From NCBI GenBank assembly GCA_023417065.1, contig JAEZGH010000057.1, positions 186,001 through 250,000 on the forward strand: a stretch of 64,000 nt of DNA, in the 5' to 3' direction. Position numbers and translations under genes: made by a program. The DNA is from Bacteroidota bacterium. GTDB lineage: Bacteria > Bacteroidota > Bacteroidia > Cytophagales > Cyclobacteriaceae. The stretch's first letter is position 1, and every line of letters begins with the position of its first letter. Below are positions 42,413-51,593 of this stretch, piece by piece. A model generated the notes under the pieces. That model did no database searches, was not told the origin of the DNA, and saw only the letters and a list, made by a program, of their open reading frames with translations.

Positions 42413-43624
42413 TTAAAATAACTTCAGTTGTGAATCTTTTTTTGGAATGCGTTTACCATGGTCATCAAATACAGTACGACCTCCCAATGCAGGTGACGCC
42501 TTTCGTTCTTTTTTGATGATATCGTCAAGCGAATAATCAGGGATGAAGCTTTTTTCTACTGTGGATGAGAGTTTCGAAAGCTGCTCTATCGCTCTCGACT
42601 TGTCGGCATTTCCGATACGCGCCTTCTCAACAGCTGATTTCAACGTGTTGATCGTTTCATCATAAATCTTCAGCGGTACAGGAAAGGGGTGACCATCTTT
42701 TCCCCCATGGGCAAATGAAAATCGGGCTGGGTCTGTAAACCGCGAAGGCGTGCCATGTATCACTTCGCTCACCAGTGTAAGAGACTGAAGCGTCCGCGGA
42801 CCGAGACCTTCCAATAAGAGAAGTGATTCAAAATTACTGACTTCCAATTCCGCGGCCAGGGTCAGCACCGCGCCAAGTCTTTTCAGGTCAACGTCCTTCG
42901 ATGTAACTTCGTGATGACGAGGGAGCACAATTTTTCTAATCTCACCCAGACTTCGCGCGGGATCTTCGCGCGCAATCTGCATGATCGCGTCGCGCGTAAC
43001 AGAAGCATCGGAATGCGTAAGGTTCAAAATAAGCCCTTGATTGATACCCGTAACTCCACAATGAGGTTGATTGATATACGACTGAAACGCTTCGGAGTGC
43101 CAGTGATACCTCCGCGCCATTCCCGAATGATCGTTCAACCCCTGCTGGATGACCACCCACTGACCATCGCGCGTTATGATGAAGTTGTGCAGGTACAATT
43201 GAAAGCCATCCTGTAATGCGGTGTTGTCGACTTTAGCAACCAGTTTGCTGGAACGAACCAATTGTTCGCCGTTCAATCCCGTCTTGTCGGCCACGACCAG
43301 TAGTTCCTCCGGCGTTTTGCGCGAGTGTTTACCGCGGCCTCCACAGATGTAAATGCCCAACTCATTGGCCATCGGGTTGATAGCCCGTTTCAGTGCCCCC
43401 ATAACGGAGGTAGTGATGCCGGATGAATGCCAGTCCATTCCAAGTACACATCCAAACGCCTGAAACCACAACGGATCGCTCATACGCCGCAACACCTCAG
43501 CGGTACCGTAAGTTTGCACGATAGATTCAACGATGGCTCCGCCGAGCGAGCTCATTCGTTCGGCAAGCCACCTGGGAACATGCCCATAGTGCAACGGAAG
43601 ATCGGCGTAATTTCCTCGGGCCAT
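42413..43624 (-). CDS. DUF763 family protein
   Basis: A 403-residue protein matching DUF763 in its opening (YADLPLHYGHVPRWLAERM), in GIYICGGRGKHSRKTPEEL near residue 91 and in DGQWVVIQQGLNDHSGMARRYHW near residue 153. A helix-hairpin-helix-like segment LLLEGLGPRTLQSLTLV is near residue 270, a DNA-binding motif. The family function is not established to my knowledge. It lies 50 bases downstream of an AlkC-type glycosylase gene on the same strand, which makes a DNA repair role plausible but unproven. Confidence 0.88.
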   Translation of the reverse strand: MARGNYADLPLHYGHVPRWLAERMSSLGGAIVESIVQTYGTAEVLRRMSDPLWFQAFGCVLGMDWHSSGITTSVMGALKRAINPMANELGIYICGGRGKHSRKTPEELLVVADKTGLNGEQLVRSSKLVAKVDNTALQDGFQLYLHNFIITRDGQWVVIQQGLNDHSGMARRYHWHSEAFQSYINQPHCGVTGINQGLILNLTHSDASVTRDAIMQIAREDPARSLGEIRKIVLPRHHEVTSKDVDLKRLGAVLTLAAELEVSNFESLLLLEGLGPRTLQSLTLVSEVIHGTPSRFTDPARFSFAHGGKDGHPFPVPLKIYDETINTLKSAVEKARIGNADKSRAIEQLSKLSSTVEKSFIPDYSLDDIIKKERKASPALGGRTVFDDHGKRIPKKDSQLKLF

Positions 43625-43674
43625 AAGAGACGATCAAGGTAACGAAATTTCGGATACCCCTGGCGTTGTAACTC

Positions 43675-44778
43675 CTAAACCAGAACAAAATCCTCACTGA
43701 CTTTGCGCTGACCGTTCACGATAATGTGAATCGTGTGCTTGCCCGGAAAATGCTTTCGGGTGGTGAGATCGCGAAATGATTGCTTTTTAGAAACAGCTAT
43801 CTCATCATTCGATTCAACAGGTTTTTCGAGCAATCTGAAAACCCTCGTGGAAGTCCGCCCTGATCCCGTGCGGAAATCTATCGCATAATCCACCCGGAAA
43901 CGCGTGGTTTTTTTCTCACTGTTTTTTACCCGCAGATCAAATCGCAGATCGCCCCCAACGTTGATCTTCTTGTCAGAAAGCCGAAACATGGTTATCTCCG
44001 TTTTGCTTCGCGGGTTCAGTCCATGAAGCCGGAGGCTTTCCGGATCGCCTTTTTTAAAGAGCGTTCTGCAACCATGCTTTACAATTTCATCGGTAAGCGG
44101 ATGTGTGCCCTTCCATTTTTTTGCCGTCGCGCGAACCAGATTGGGATGGTCTTTTGCGATGTCATTCAGGTTGTTGGCGACGCTTCGTCTGACATAAGGC
44201 GATGGATCCGCTTTCAGCTTCTCGAGGATGGGAAGGATGCGCTCCGGATTTTTCTTTAACCACGGCACACCCATACCCCAGGGCAGCCGCGGACGGCATC
44301 CTTCGCTGGCCAGCCTTCGTACGTTCTTATCAGGATCTTCAGCCCAGGTTTGAAGTGCGCTAATTGTCAGCTCGGGAGCAAGGTTGAGGAAAGGACGGAT
44401 TGCAAACTCGCCGCTTACAAGTCGCGTGATCTCGCGAAGTGCTTCCAACGAATCTTCAACGTATGGGCACCCGTACATTCCAATATACTCGGGGATGAAA
44501 ATCAGCTCAAAACCCTGAACGCAGATTCTTTTCTCCCGAAAGGAGTGAGACAGCACCGAAAGATTCGCTGCAGCTTCAGGAAAATCATCCGGCAACATGA
44601 ACCTCAGCGATGCAGATATCTTTCGAACGCGCTGCTTCAATTCCAGGTCTGGCCACTCGGAATCAAAAATGTTATAGATGAACTCCCGTTCCCTGAAGCC
44701 GGGTAGCGACTCCTTCATCACAGGAAGAATTTTTTCGAAGAAGACGGGATTGTACATGTATTTTAACAAATCTGCCAT
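43675..44778 (-). CDS. AlkC-type DNA alkylation repair glycosylase with Ig-like domain
   Basis: A 367-residue protein from the ATG at 44778. HEAT-like helical repeats fill about residues 1-265, including VRRLASEGCRPRLPWG, a segment I recall from AlkC-type glycosylases. Those remove N3-methylcytosine and N3-methyladenine from DNA without flipping the base. Residues about 270-367 are strand-rich (INVGGDLRFDLRVKNSEKKT to the C-terminal FVLV) and fit the Ig-like domain found in some AlkC proteins. It is followed by DUF763 in the same direction. Activity depends on residues I cannot align here. Confidence 0.85.
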   Translation of the reverse strand: MADLLKYMYNPVFFEKILPVMKESLPGFREREFIYNIFDSEWPDLELKQRVRKISASLRFMLPDDFPEAAANLSVLSHSFREKRICVQGFELIFIPEYIGMYGCPYVEDSLEALREITRLVSGEFAIRPFLNLAPELTISALQTWAEDPDKNVRRLASEGCRPRLPWGMGVPWLKKNPERILPILEKLKADPSPYVRRSVANNLNDIAKDHPNLVRATAKKWKGTHPLTDEIVKHGCRTLFKKGDPESLRLHGLNPRSKTEITMFRLSDKKINVGGDLRFDLRVKNSEKKTTRFRVDYAIDFRTGSGRTSTRVFRLLEKPVESNDEIAVSKKQSFRDLTTRKHFPGKHTIHIIVNGQRKVSEDFVLV

Positions 44779-44838
44779 AACCAAGTTTTTTTCAAACTTC
44801 GTCGGGCGTAGTGACAATCCTATGTCAGTAGATTACTG

Positions 44839-45837
44839 TTAGTTTAGCCTGAGTTCGGCTTTCATTCCTTTGATGTGATTCAGCAGCGCCTGTTGCCAGG
44901 AAGTGTCGGCGTCCCATTTGTTTCCCAGGAAGAAATTTCCGGAGTCGATGTGCTTGAAGTAAACTTTGAAAACGGGAGTGTTTTGTCCGATGTTCTTTGC
45001 CTGAGGGTTGTCCGCCGGAAATGTAATACTCACAAAGGCAGTCTCTGCCGGCGACGAGGGATATTGAAGTAACTGTCTTGTAACGATTGCCCGGGCGTGA
45101 ACCATTCCGAAGATGTAAAGCATGCCCTGTTTGCGAAGATCCTTTTCGTTTGCATTGGGTTCTACAAGGCGATATTCAAAGGGAAAGTGCTCTTCCAAAA
45201 GATCAGCAAGTTGCTGGTCCAGGCTGTCGACACCAAACTTTGGAATCGCCACCAGATCGACCTTCATATCTCCGGCGTAGAACTCATTTCGCTTGCCGGT
45301 AATCAGATTGATAATCTGATCCGTCTCCGGAAATTCATTGACCAGCAAGTTTCCTCTTTTAAGTGCGGCGAGTGCATCGCGGTTGAGCGTCTTGAGCAAT
45401 TCTGTGAGAAGCCGGTTTGAGATCGACCACGCGGGTTGTCCTTCCGTAGTGATGTTATCCTTTCCGTTGAAAGTCGTTATGGACATCCTATAACCATTGG
45501 AAAACTTTTCGGCGAAGATGAGATTTGAGATTTCGCGGCGTGAGAAAAATTCGAAGAAACCACGGGTAACATCTCTTCCGGCGGTAAACATATCGAGCGC
45601 AAAATAACTTACCGCATCAACTCCCGTGCGCTGAAAATACTCCTGCATTTGCTTCAGCTCTTTTTCGGAAAAGTCAGGGGAAAAGAAAACCACGGACCGC
45701 GTACTCAGCAGATCTTCGGGAAATCCGCCGCTGAGATTCATTCGGTCAACATATTGTTTTCCGGACAGCGGAAATTGCGCGCTCAGGTTGTGGCATGTGA
45801 AAACCAGTAAAATGAAAAGTATTCTCAATTGTCTCAT
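44839..45837 (-). CDS. secreted protein of unknown function
   Basis: A 332-residue exported protein from the ATG at 45837, which starts a signal peptide (RILFILLVFTCHNLSAQ). The mature part alternates helices and strands, with DLLSTRSVVFFSPDFSEKEL, a central LVAIPKFGVDSLDQQLADLL and a C-terminal VFKVYFKHIDSGNFFLGNKW. I find no catalytic motif and do not recognise the family. It is on the same strand between the Rieske gene and the AlkC-type gene, 60 bases before the latter; an operon with the Rieske gene is possible (66 bases). Confidence 0.72.
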   Translation of the reverse strand: MRQLRILFILLVFTCHNLSAQFPLSGKQYVDRMNLSGGFPEDLLSTRSVVFFSPDFSEKELKQMQEYFQRTGVDAVSYFALDMFTAGRDVTRGFFEFFSRREISNLIFAEKFSNGYRMSITTFNGKDNITTEGQPAWSISNRLLTELLKTLNRDALAALKRGNLLVNEFPETDQIINLITGKRNEFYAGDMKVDLVAIPKFGVDSLDQQLADLLEEHFPFEYRLVEPNANEKDLRKQGMLYIFGMVHARAIVTRQLLQYPSSPAETAFVSITFPADNPQAKNIGQNTPVFKVYFKHIDSGNFFLGNKWDADTSWQQALLNHIKGMKAELRLN

Positions 45838-45903
45838 GGTTCCTGATGTGCTTCGGCTGTCACAGGTCCTGTTATACCGAACGAAAAGAAAGCGCAATCT
45901 ATT

Positions 45904-46224
45904 TTAAAAACCAATAAAAAAGCCGGTGTTATCTGCTTTTATGGGATACGTCTCCAGGTCATCCGAACTTGAGTCACAGGCTCTTCCCGACCGTAAGTCG
46001 AAGCGATAGCCATGCCACGGGCAGATGACTTCTCCCGCAAAGTTAATCTTCCCCTTGGAGAGCGACTCGCCGTTGTGAGTGCACCGATCCTGAACAGCGT
46101 AAAACTCGTCATTGTGGCGCGCCAGGCACACCCGTTTTCCGCCTATAATCAGGAGCTGCGTGGAGTTATCCGGTACCCTGGTTTTCGCTTCTGCGTCCGA
46201 TCCAAAGATCTTTATCCATTCCAT
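45904..46224 (-). CDS. Rieske 2Fe-2S ferredoxin-like protein
   Basis: A 106-residue soluble Rieske protein. The cluster ligands are Cys48 and His50 in RCTHNG and Cys68 and His71 in CPWHGYRFD, with 17 residues between the two ligand pairs, which is typical of a ferredoxin-type Rieske protein. There is no membrane anchor, so it acts in the cytoplasm as an electron carrier, perhaps for an oxygenase encoded elsewhere. It is divergent from the M20 amidohydrolase gene, with about 63 bases between starts. Confidence 0.92.
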   Translation of the reverse strand: MEWIKIFGSDAEAKTRVPDNSTQLLIIGGKRVCLARHNDEFYAVQDRCTHNGESLSKGKINFAGEVICPWHGYRFDLRSGRACDSSSDDLETYPIKADNTGFFIGF

Positions 46225-46287
46225 TTCGGCAGTTCCTTTCTGTTTTCGATAATAATGACAAAATTAGATCACACGAAAAGCTTAATC

Positions 46288-47586
46288 ATGATCAGGACCT
46301 TCCTTTTTTGTCTGTTGTTTTCGAATTACTGCTTTGCCCAGGTAAATGCCGGGCTGCAGCGCAAGATCGATCAGGACGCTTCTTCTATTGACGATAAAGT
46401 TATCAAATGGCGTCGTCATATACATCAGTATCCCGAGTTGAGCAATCGGGAAACGAAAACATCTGCTTATGTGGCCGAGCATTTGCGCGGACTCGGGCTT
46501 GAAGTAACTACTGGTGTCGCCCACACCGGCGTTGTGGCCGTGCTTAAAACAGGAAAACCCGGACCAGTGATAGCCCTTCGCGCCGACATGGATGCCCTGC
46601 CTGTGACAGAGCGAAATGACCTTCCTTTTGCTTCAAAGGAAAAAGCGATATATAACGGTGCGGAAACTGGTGTGATGCACGCATGTGGTCACGATGCGCA
46701 TGTGGCAATACTTATGGGTGTCGCCGAAATCCTTGTTAAGAACAAAAAAGACCTTAAGGGGACAATCAAGTTTATATTTCAACCCGCAGAAGAAGGACCG
46801 CCCGCAGGTGAGGAAGGCGGCGCGGAAATGATGGTCAAGGAAGGCGTACTCGACAATCCCAAGGTGGACGCCATTTTCGGCCTGCACGTGCAGTCGATTC
46901 GAAAGCTTGGTCAGATCGGATACAAACCTGCCGGTATGATGGCTGCGTCAGACTGGTTTGCGATCCGCGTTCACGGTCGACAAAGTCACGGCGCCGCACC
47001 CTGGAAAGGCGTCGATCCGGTAGTCGTAGCGTCACAAATTGTGCTGGGTCTTCAAACCATTGTCAGCCGCCAGATGGATCTGACAAAAGAACCCGTTGTG
47101 ATAAGCGTTGGTAAAATACATGGCGGTGTCCGTGAAAACATTATTCCCGAGGTGGTGGAAATCAGCGGCACCATCCGCACCTTCGATCGGGATATGCAGA
47201 AAGCTGTGCATGAAAAGATCGTGCTGACGGCAACGAATATTGCAGAAAGCGCAGGTGCAAAAGCAGAGGTGACGTTTGACGGCAAAACACCCGTAACATA
47301 CAACGACCCTGAGCTCACCGAAAAACTCATCGGCGCACTTACCCGTGCGGCCGGGGAAGGGAATGCCGTTCGAATTCCCGCTGATACCGGTGCAGAAGAT
47401 TTCGCATATTATCAAATGGAAGTTCCGGGATTCTTCTTCTTCGTCGGCGTATGCCCACCCGACGTGGATCCAGCGTCAGCGCCTTCGCACCATACTCCTG
47501 ATTTCATGATGGATGAAAAAGGAATGCTTACCGGGCTGAAGAGTTTACTCAACGTTACCCTGGAGTATATGTTCCTGCGGCGTTAA
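46288..47586 (+). CDS. exported M20 family amidohydrolase
   Basis: A 432-residue zinc hydrolase of the M20 hippurate/N-acyl-amino-acid type. The ATG at 46288 gives a signal peptide (IRTFLFCLLFSNYCFAQ); an ATG at 46255 would add 11 residues. Metal and catalytic residues show in ACGHDAHVAILMG, FQPAEEGPPAGEEGG and LHVQSIRKLG, with DTGAEDFAYY and SHHTPDF near the C-terminus. It likely cleaves acyl groups from amino acids in the periplasm. Its last 4 bases overlap the convergent GNAT gene. Confidence 0.92.
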   Translation: MIRTFLFCLLFSNYCFAQVNAGLQRKIDQDASSIDDKVIKWRRHIHQYPELSNRETKTSAYVAEHLRGLGLEVTTGVAHTGVVAVLKTGKPGPVIALRADMDALPVTERNDLPFASKEKAIYNGAETGVMHACGHDAHVAILMGVAEILVKNKKDLKGTIKFIFQPAEEGPPAGEEGGAEMMVKEGVLDNPKVDAIFGLHVQSIRKLGQIGYKPAGMMAASDWFAIRVHGRQSHGAAPWKGVDPVVVASQIVLGLQTIVSRQMDLTKEPVVISVGKIHGGVRENIIPEVVEISGTIRTFDRDMQKAVHEKIVLTATNIAESAGAKAEVTFDGKTPVTYNDPELTEKLIGALTRAAGEGNAVRIPADTGAEDFAYYQMEVPGFFFFVGVCPPDVDPASAPSHHTPDFMMDEKGMLTGLKSLLNVTLEYMFLRR

Positions 47587-48077
47587 GCAGTTTGATCAAG
47601 GTCGAGTATGAAAAACCTGTCACACGCAAAGTGCCCTGTGGACCCCAGCGCGCCGGGGATTTCGCGAAAACCGCGATTCTCATACATCGCTATCGCACCA
47701 GTCATCGTATGGTATGATTCAATATAGCATTGGCTGTAACCAAGCTCCCTGGCGGTGCGCAGACAGCCCTCCAGTAAAAGTTTGCCGTATCCCTTTCCGC
47801 GGCTGCTGCGGAGAAAGTACATTTTCTGAAGTTCGCAAATGGATTCGTCGCTACCTTTTAGTGGTGCAATGCCTGCGCCACCGATGACCTGTCCATTTAC
47901 CTCACAGATGAAATATACAGACCCAGGACGATTGAAGGTCCCGTAAATATCTTTTACGTCGGGGTCGTGAATTGCAAAGCCCGGCGCAGTGGCACCAAAC
48001 TCAGGCATGACCTCTCTGATGATCCTTTCAATAAGAGGATTATCTTTTTCCGTAATCTTTCTGATTTGTACTCGCAT
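47583..48077 (-). CDS. GNAT family N-acetyltransferase
   Basis: A 164-residue acetyltransferase. The acetyl-CoA pyrophosphate-binding motif is RGKGYGKLLLEG near residue 95 (Q/R-x-x-G-x-G/A), preceded by the strand LQKMYFLRSS. A second core segment is ITGAIAMYENRGFREI near the end. The acceptor amine is unknown. The gene is 4 bases downstream of hutF on the same strand, so it probably belongs to the histidine-degradation transcript, although no direct functional link is obvious. Confidence 0.9.
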   Translation of the reverse strand: MRVQIRKITEKDNPLIERIIREVMPEFGATAPGFAIHDPDVKDIYGTFNRPGSVYFICEVNGQVIGGAGIAPLKGSDESICELQKMYFLRSSRGKGYGKLLLEGCLRTARELGYSQCYIESYHTMTGAIAMYENRGFREIPGALGSTGHFACDRFFILDLDQTA

Positions 48078-48081
48078 AACC

Positions 48082-49458
48082 TTATCGTTTCAGCTCAGCA
48101 ACGGCCCGGGCAAAGCGGCGACGTATAGCGGCCCCGTTCCTGGCTTCACCATTTTTGTACACCCACCTGCCGTCAACCATTGTACCCATTACTGCGGAAG
48201 CATCAGCTGTGTATACGAGCGTAGCGAGCAAATGGGCTAACCCTGCTTGTAGCAGAAGTGGCTCATCGGCATCATACACCACTGCATCGAGGGGGCGATC
48301 AATTTCAAAGAAGTTTTTTGAAGATATACCCATCGCCTCGCGGCCACAGGTAATGCATTTGTGAAATTGCACCGTGGCGGCATCGTCGAACGTGTTTCGC
48401 TTGTGCGAAAGCAAGCGCTGCGCGTAGTCAAGCCAGCGCAGATCTTCCAGGGGATTTAAACTGATATGACTATCCGTTCCTATGCTCCAGTTGCCGTAGT
48501 ACTTTGCATAGTCCACCAAACGGAAAACACCGTCGCCGAGGTTGGCCTCCGTTCCCGGACACAAGACCACGTTGGCTCCGCTTTGCGCGAGTACTTTGAC
48601 CTCCTCATCGTCCAGATGCGTGCAGTGCACAATATGAAACCTGTCGCTAAGAGGCAGGTTTGCATTCAACCACGAAACTGGTCGTGTTCCGAGATGGGCT
48701 TGAGCACCTTCAACCTCGCCGAGTTGTTCGGCGGCATGTAAATGAAATGGCAATGTTTTTGGGCCGAGTTCAAAAGTTCTCCTTACATCCGTTTCCGAAA
48801 CTGCGCGCAATGAATGCACGCCAAAACCCAGGGATGCAAAGCCGTGATTTTCAACAGTAGCCTTCGAATAATCCAGCAGCTTCAGGTATTCGTCAATGGT
48901 AGGGCTGATGAAACGACGCTGCTCAGGTTTCGGCTCCTGTCCGAATCCGCCTTTCTGGTAAAACACGGGCACCAATGTTATCCTGATCCCGGCTGATGCG
49001 GCGGCAGAGACGAGTCGCTCACCCATTTCAGCGGGATTTGCATAGTGATTTCCTTTTTTGTCATGATGCAGATAGTGAAACTCAGCAACATGCGTATATC
49101 CCTTCCGCAGCATTTCACTGTAGAGCATTGCCGCAACGGCTTCCATTTGGTCCGGATCCATGGCAAGAGCACATTCATACATCGCTTCGCGCCAGGTCCA
49201 GAAATCGTCCGACGATCCCGGGAGGTGTTTTTCTGCCATCCCCGCCATCGCATATTGAAAAGCGTGGGAATGTGCGTTTGGAAATCCAGGAAGCGCATAG
49301 CCCCGGACATACTCGACGGAAATCGCTTCGCCGGGTGTTTTTTCCGATAGATATTTTACGATCCCTTTCGCCGTGACGCCGACGTAGGCAGGCTTCATCC
49401 AACCTTGCTGCTGGAGCAAACCCTCGAAACGGTAATATTTCAAATCCGGCGTTTCCAT
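48082..49458 (-). CDS. hutF: formimidoylglutamate deiminase
   Basis: Amidohydrolase of 458 residues that converts N-formimidoyl-glutamate to N-formylglutamate plus ammonia in the five-step histidine pathway. The metal site has His63 and His65 in PNAHSHAFQ; further family words are PFHLHAAEQLGEVE near residue 237, HIVHCTHLDDEEV (about 268) and SIGTDSHISLNPLEDLRW (about 317). The combination HSHAFQ and HLHAAEQ separates HutF from other amidohydrolases. It lies 3 bases downstream of hutG, which uses its product. HutH, HutU and HutI are not in this window. Confidence 0.9.
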   Translation of the reverse strand: METPDLKYYRFEGLLQQQGWMKPAYVGVTAKGIVKYLSEKTPGEAISVEYVRGYALPGFPNAHSHAFQYAMAGMAEKHLPGSSDDFWTWREAMYECALAMDPDQMEAVAAMLYSEMLRKGYTHVAEFHYLHHDKKGNHYANPAEMGERLVSAAASAGIRITLVPVFYQKGGFGQEPKPEQRRFISPTIDEYLKLLDYSKATVENHGFASLGFGVHSLRAVSETDVRRTFELGPKTLPFHLHAAEQLGEVEGAQAHLGTRPVSWLNANLPLSDRFHIVHCTHLDDEEVKVLAQSGANVVLCPGTEANLGDGVFRLVDYAKYYGNWSIGTDSHISLNPLEDLRWLDYAQRLLSHKRNTFDDAATVQFHKCITCGREAMGISSKNFFEIDRPLDAVVYDADEPLLLQAGLAHLLATLVYTADASAVMGTMVDGRWVYKNGEARNGAAIRRRFARAVAELKR

Positions 49459-49461
49459 AAC

Positions 49462-50262
49462 TTACGACAACACCATGATCAACTGCTCAAAAACCCGCTG
49501 CAGGTGTTCCCGCATTCTTCCGGCACGTGAAGGATCGTAAGAAATTTCTTCATCATCCATATAGTTATCCTTCGACATCTCGAGTTGGAGTGCATGTTGC
49601 TGAAGCGAAGGATTTCCGTATCGCCGCGTGATGAATCCGCCTTTGAACAGATAGTTGTTTTTAAAAGAGTAACGGGAACCTGAAAGTTGCTTTGACGCTG
49701 TTTGGGTAAGTTGCTTGTCTGCAGACTTGCCTTCGTTATCTCCCAAAATCAAATCCGGAAATGGTTCTGCGTGAATCGACGGAACACGACGGCGTATGCT
49801 GTGACAGTCCCATAGCAGCACCTTGCCAAATGCGTCAAGAGCCTCGTTCAGCATTTCCTGTAATGCATGGTGGTAAGGCTCGTAGTACGATTTGATTCGT
49901 CGGGCAACCTCCTCTGCATTCACCGCCTCCCGTCCATCGTTGTAAAGTTTTTCACCGGTGAACGTTGTCGTCGGACAAAGACCTGTAATTAACCTTCCGT
50001 CTCCATACAGTGGCCGATCATTCGGATCGCGATTGAGGTCAATTACCCATCGACTGATATTTGACGTGATCATCCTCATACCCATCTCAGGGGCAAAGTC
50101 GTATAACTGATCAACGTACCAATCTGTATCATCCGGACGTCCAATCAGATCCTGCCGATAGTCATTTTTAATTTCTTCAGGAAACCCAATTCCGCAGTGC
50201 GGTACACTAATTATTATTGGTACCTGCTTCGTCCGTTCTCTTATGATCTTAAAAGACTCCAT
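49462..50262 (-). CDS. hutG: N-formylglutamate amidohydrolase
   Basis: A 266-residue hydrolase that turns N-formylglutamate into glutamate and formate, the last step of the HutF route. Family signs are ISVPHCGIGFPEEIKNDYR near residue 18, DTDWYVDQLYDFAPEMG and VLLWDCHSIRRRVPS (about 147) with the metal-binding Asp and His. NISRWVIDLNRDPNDRP near residue 63 is another hallmark. It is first in the hutG - hutF - GNAT run and 17 bases downstream of the GH3 gene, so it may share that transcript. Confidence 0.9.
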   Translation of the reverse strand: MESFKIIRERTKQVPIIISVPHCGIGFPEEIKNDYRQDLIGRPDDTDWYVDQLYDFAPEMGMRMITSNISRWVIDLNRDPNDRPLYGDGRLITGLCPTTTFTGEKLYNDGREAVNAEEVARRIKSYYEPYHHALQEMLNEALDAFGKVLLWDCHSIRRRVPSIHAEPFPDLILGDNEGKSADKQLTQTASKQLSGSRYSFKNNYLFKGGFITRRYGNPSLQQHALQLEMSKDNYMDDEEISYDPSRAGRMREHLQRVFEQLIMVLS

Positions 50263-50279
50263 GTCGGATATTCAGAGGA

Positions 50280-51593
50280 TCACTTTTTCTTGTTCTTCTT
50301 CCGTTTCTTGCCTGGTTTCTCCTGATCTGGTACAGCAGTTTGTTCTGATGTGGCCGTAGCCTTTGCTGCAAGTGTCTCAAGTTGTTTTTTCAGATCAGCT
50401 ATTTCATCTTCCAGAGATTCCGTGCGCTCCTGCAACGTATAGATATTCCGTTGAAGGTTCGCCGTGGGTTCATCCGCCGCAAGGCGATTTTTCACACGCA
50501 TAATCCGTCGGTAGCTCTCGTTGATCCTTTCTTCTTTTATTTCACCGCTGGCAACGAGTTTTTTGATAATTCCATGCACCTTATCTACCGTGCGCTCTTC
50601 ACTTCCGGTGATGTTATTGGAAAAAGTCATAATGTCTATGCCGGCGTTGATCGCCAGCTTGATCGCCTCCTCCAGTCCGTAATGTTTTGTGATCGCATGC
50701 ATTTGCATGTCGTCGCTGAAGACCAGGCCGTCGAACTTAAGGCGCTTACGAAGAATGCCATCAAGAATTTCTGAAGACAATGTTCCGGGTCTTCCTGCTT
50801 TGTCAAGGTTGCGATTTACAATGTGTGCAGACATCACGGCGTCGGCATATCCTTCGGCAATGAGTTTTTCATAGGGATGGAGTTCACGGTCTTTCCATGT
50901 TTGAGTCACATCCGCCATGCCAAGATGAGTATCGGCCACTGAGCTGCCGTGTCCCGGGAAGTGTTTCAACGACGTCAGGACTCCGTACTTCCGGTGTTGG
51001 ATAATAAATTCCTTCGCCAGCAGCGCTACGGAATCTTCATTGTTTGAAAACGCGCGACCATTCTTTACGATCACCGGATTTGACGGATTAGCGGCAAGAT
51101 CAACCACCGGGGCAAAGTTGACATTGATGCCCAGGCCCGCGAGCGTCGCTGCCGTTGCTTCCGCATAAAATCTGACCGAATCCAACGAATTCGCCTTACC
51201 CATTGCTTCAGCAGTTATAGATCGCGGAAAACCATATTTGTCTTTTAACCGATTCACTTTGCCTCCTTCCTGATCGATACTTATCAGCAACGGAATGGGT
51301 GCAGCCTTTTGATACGTCCAGATGATTTTTTTCAGCTCGACAAAAGAATTCTTCGCGGGAATGTTTTTTTCAAAGATGATAATACTCCCAACTTTTCCGT
51401 CGCGGATCTCGCGCAGTACCTGCGGATCGACAGCTGCCTTGGGAAAGCCAATGAGAATCATCTGACCAATTTTGATATCAAGACTATCTCGCTTTTGTGC
51501 GGACGAAATATGTGACAACAACGCTAACAAGAGCGTAAGTGCTATTATCTGGATCCTGTTCTTACTCCGCATTTTCACATTAGTAGTTTTCAT
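50280..51593 (-). CDS. exported glycoside hydrolase family 3 protein, NagZ-like, with basic tail
   Basis: A 437-residue GH3 beta-N-acetylhexosaminidase-type enzyme from the ATG at 51593, with a signal peptide ending SHISSAQ, so it works outside the cytoplasm unlike most NagZ. The catalytic loop is KHFPGHGSSVADTHLG with the His/Asp pair, the nucleophile region is GLVFSDDMQMHAI and the opening is IGQMILIGFP. From about residue 370 a coiled coil (YTLQERTESLEDEIADLKKQ) leads to a linker and a Lys-rich end (GKKRKKNKKK). It overlaps the PBP4 gene by 14 bases, so the two are likely coupled. Confidence 0.88.
   Translation of the reverse strand: MKTTNVKMRSKNRIQIIALTLLLALLSHISSAQKRDSLDIKIGQMILIGFPKAAVDPQVLREIRDGKVGSIIIFEKNIPAKNSFVELKKIIWTYQKAAPIPLLISIDQEGGKVNRLKDKYGFPRSITAEAMGKANSLDSVRFYAEATAATLAGLGINVNFAPVVDLAANPSNPVIVKNGRAFSNNEDSVALLAKEFIIQHRKYGVLTSLKHFPGHGSSVADTHLGMADVTQTWKDRELHPYEKLIAEGYADAVMSAHIVNRNLDKAGRPGTLSSEILDGILRKRLKFDGLVFSDDMQMHAITKHYGLEEAIKLAINAGIDIMTFSNNITGSEERTVDKVHGIIKKLVASGEIKEERINESYRRIMRVKNRLAADEPTANLQRNIYTLQERTESLEDEIADLKKQLETLAAKATATSEQTAVPDQEKPGKKRKKNKKK

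Noticed and set aside
45913..45941. Weak AAAAGC/GCTTTT stem at the end of the Rieske gene
   Set aside because: Mostly A-T pairs with a long loop; not convincing as a terminator.
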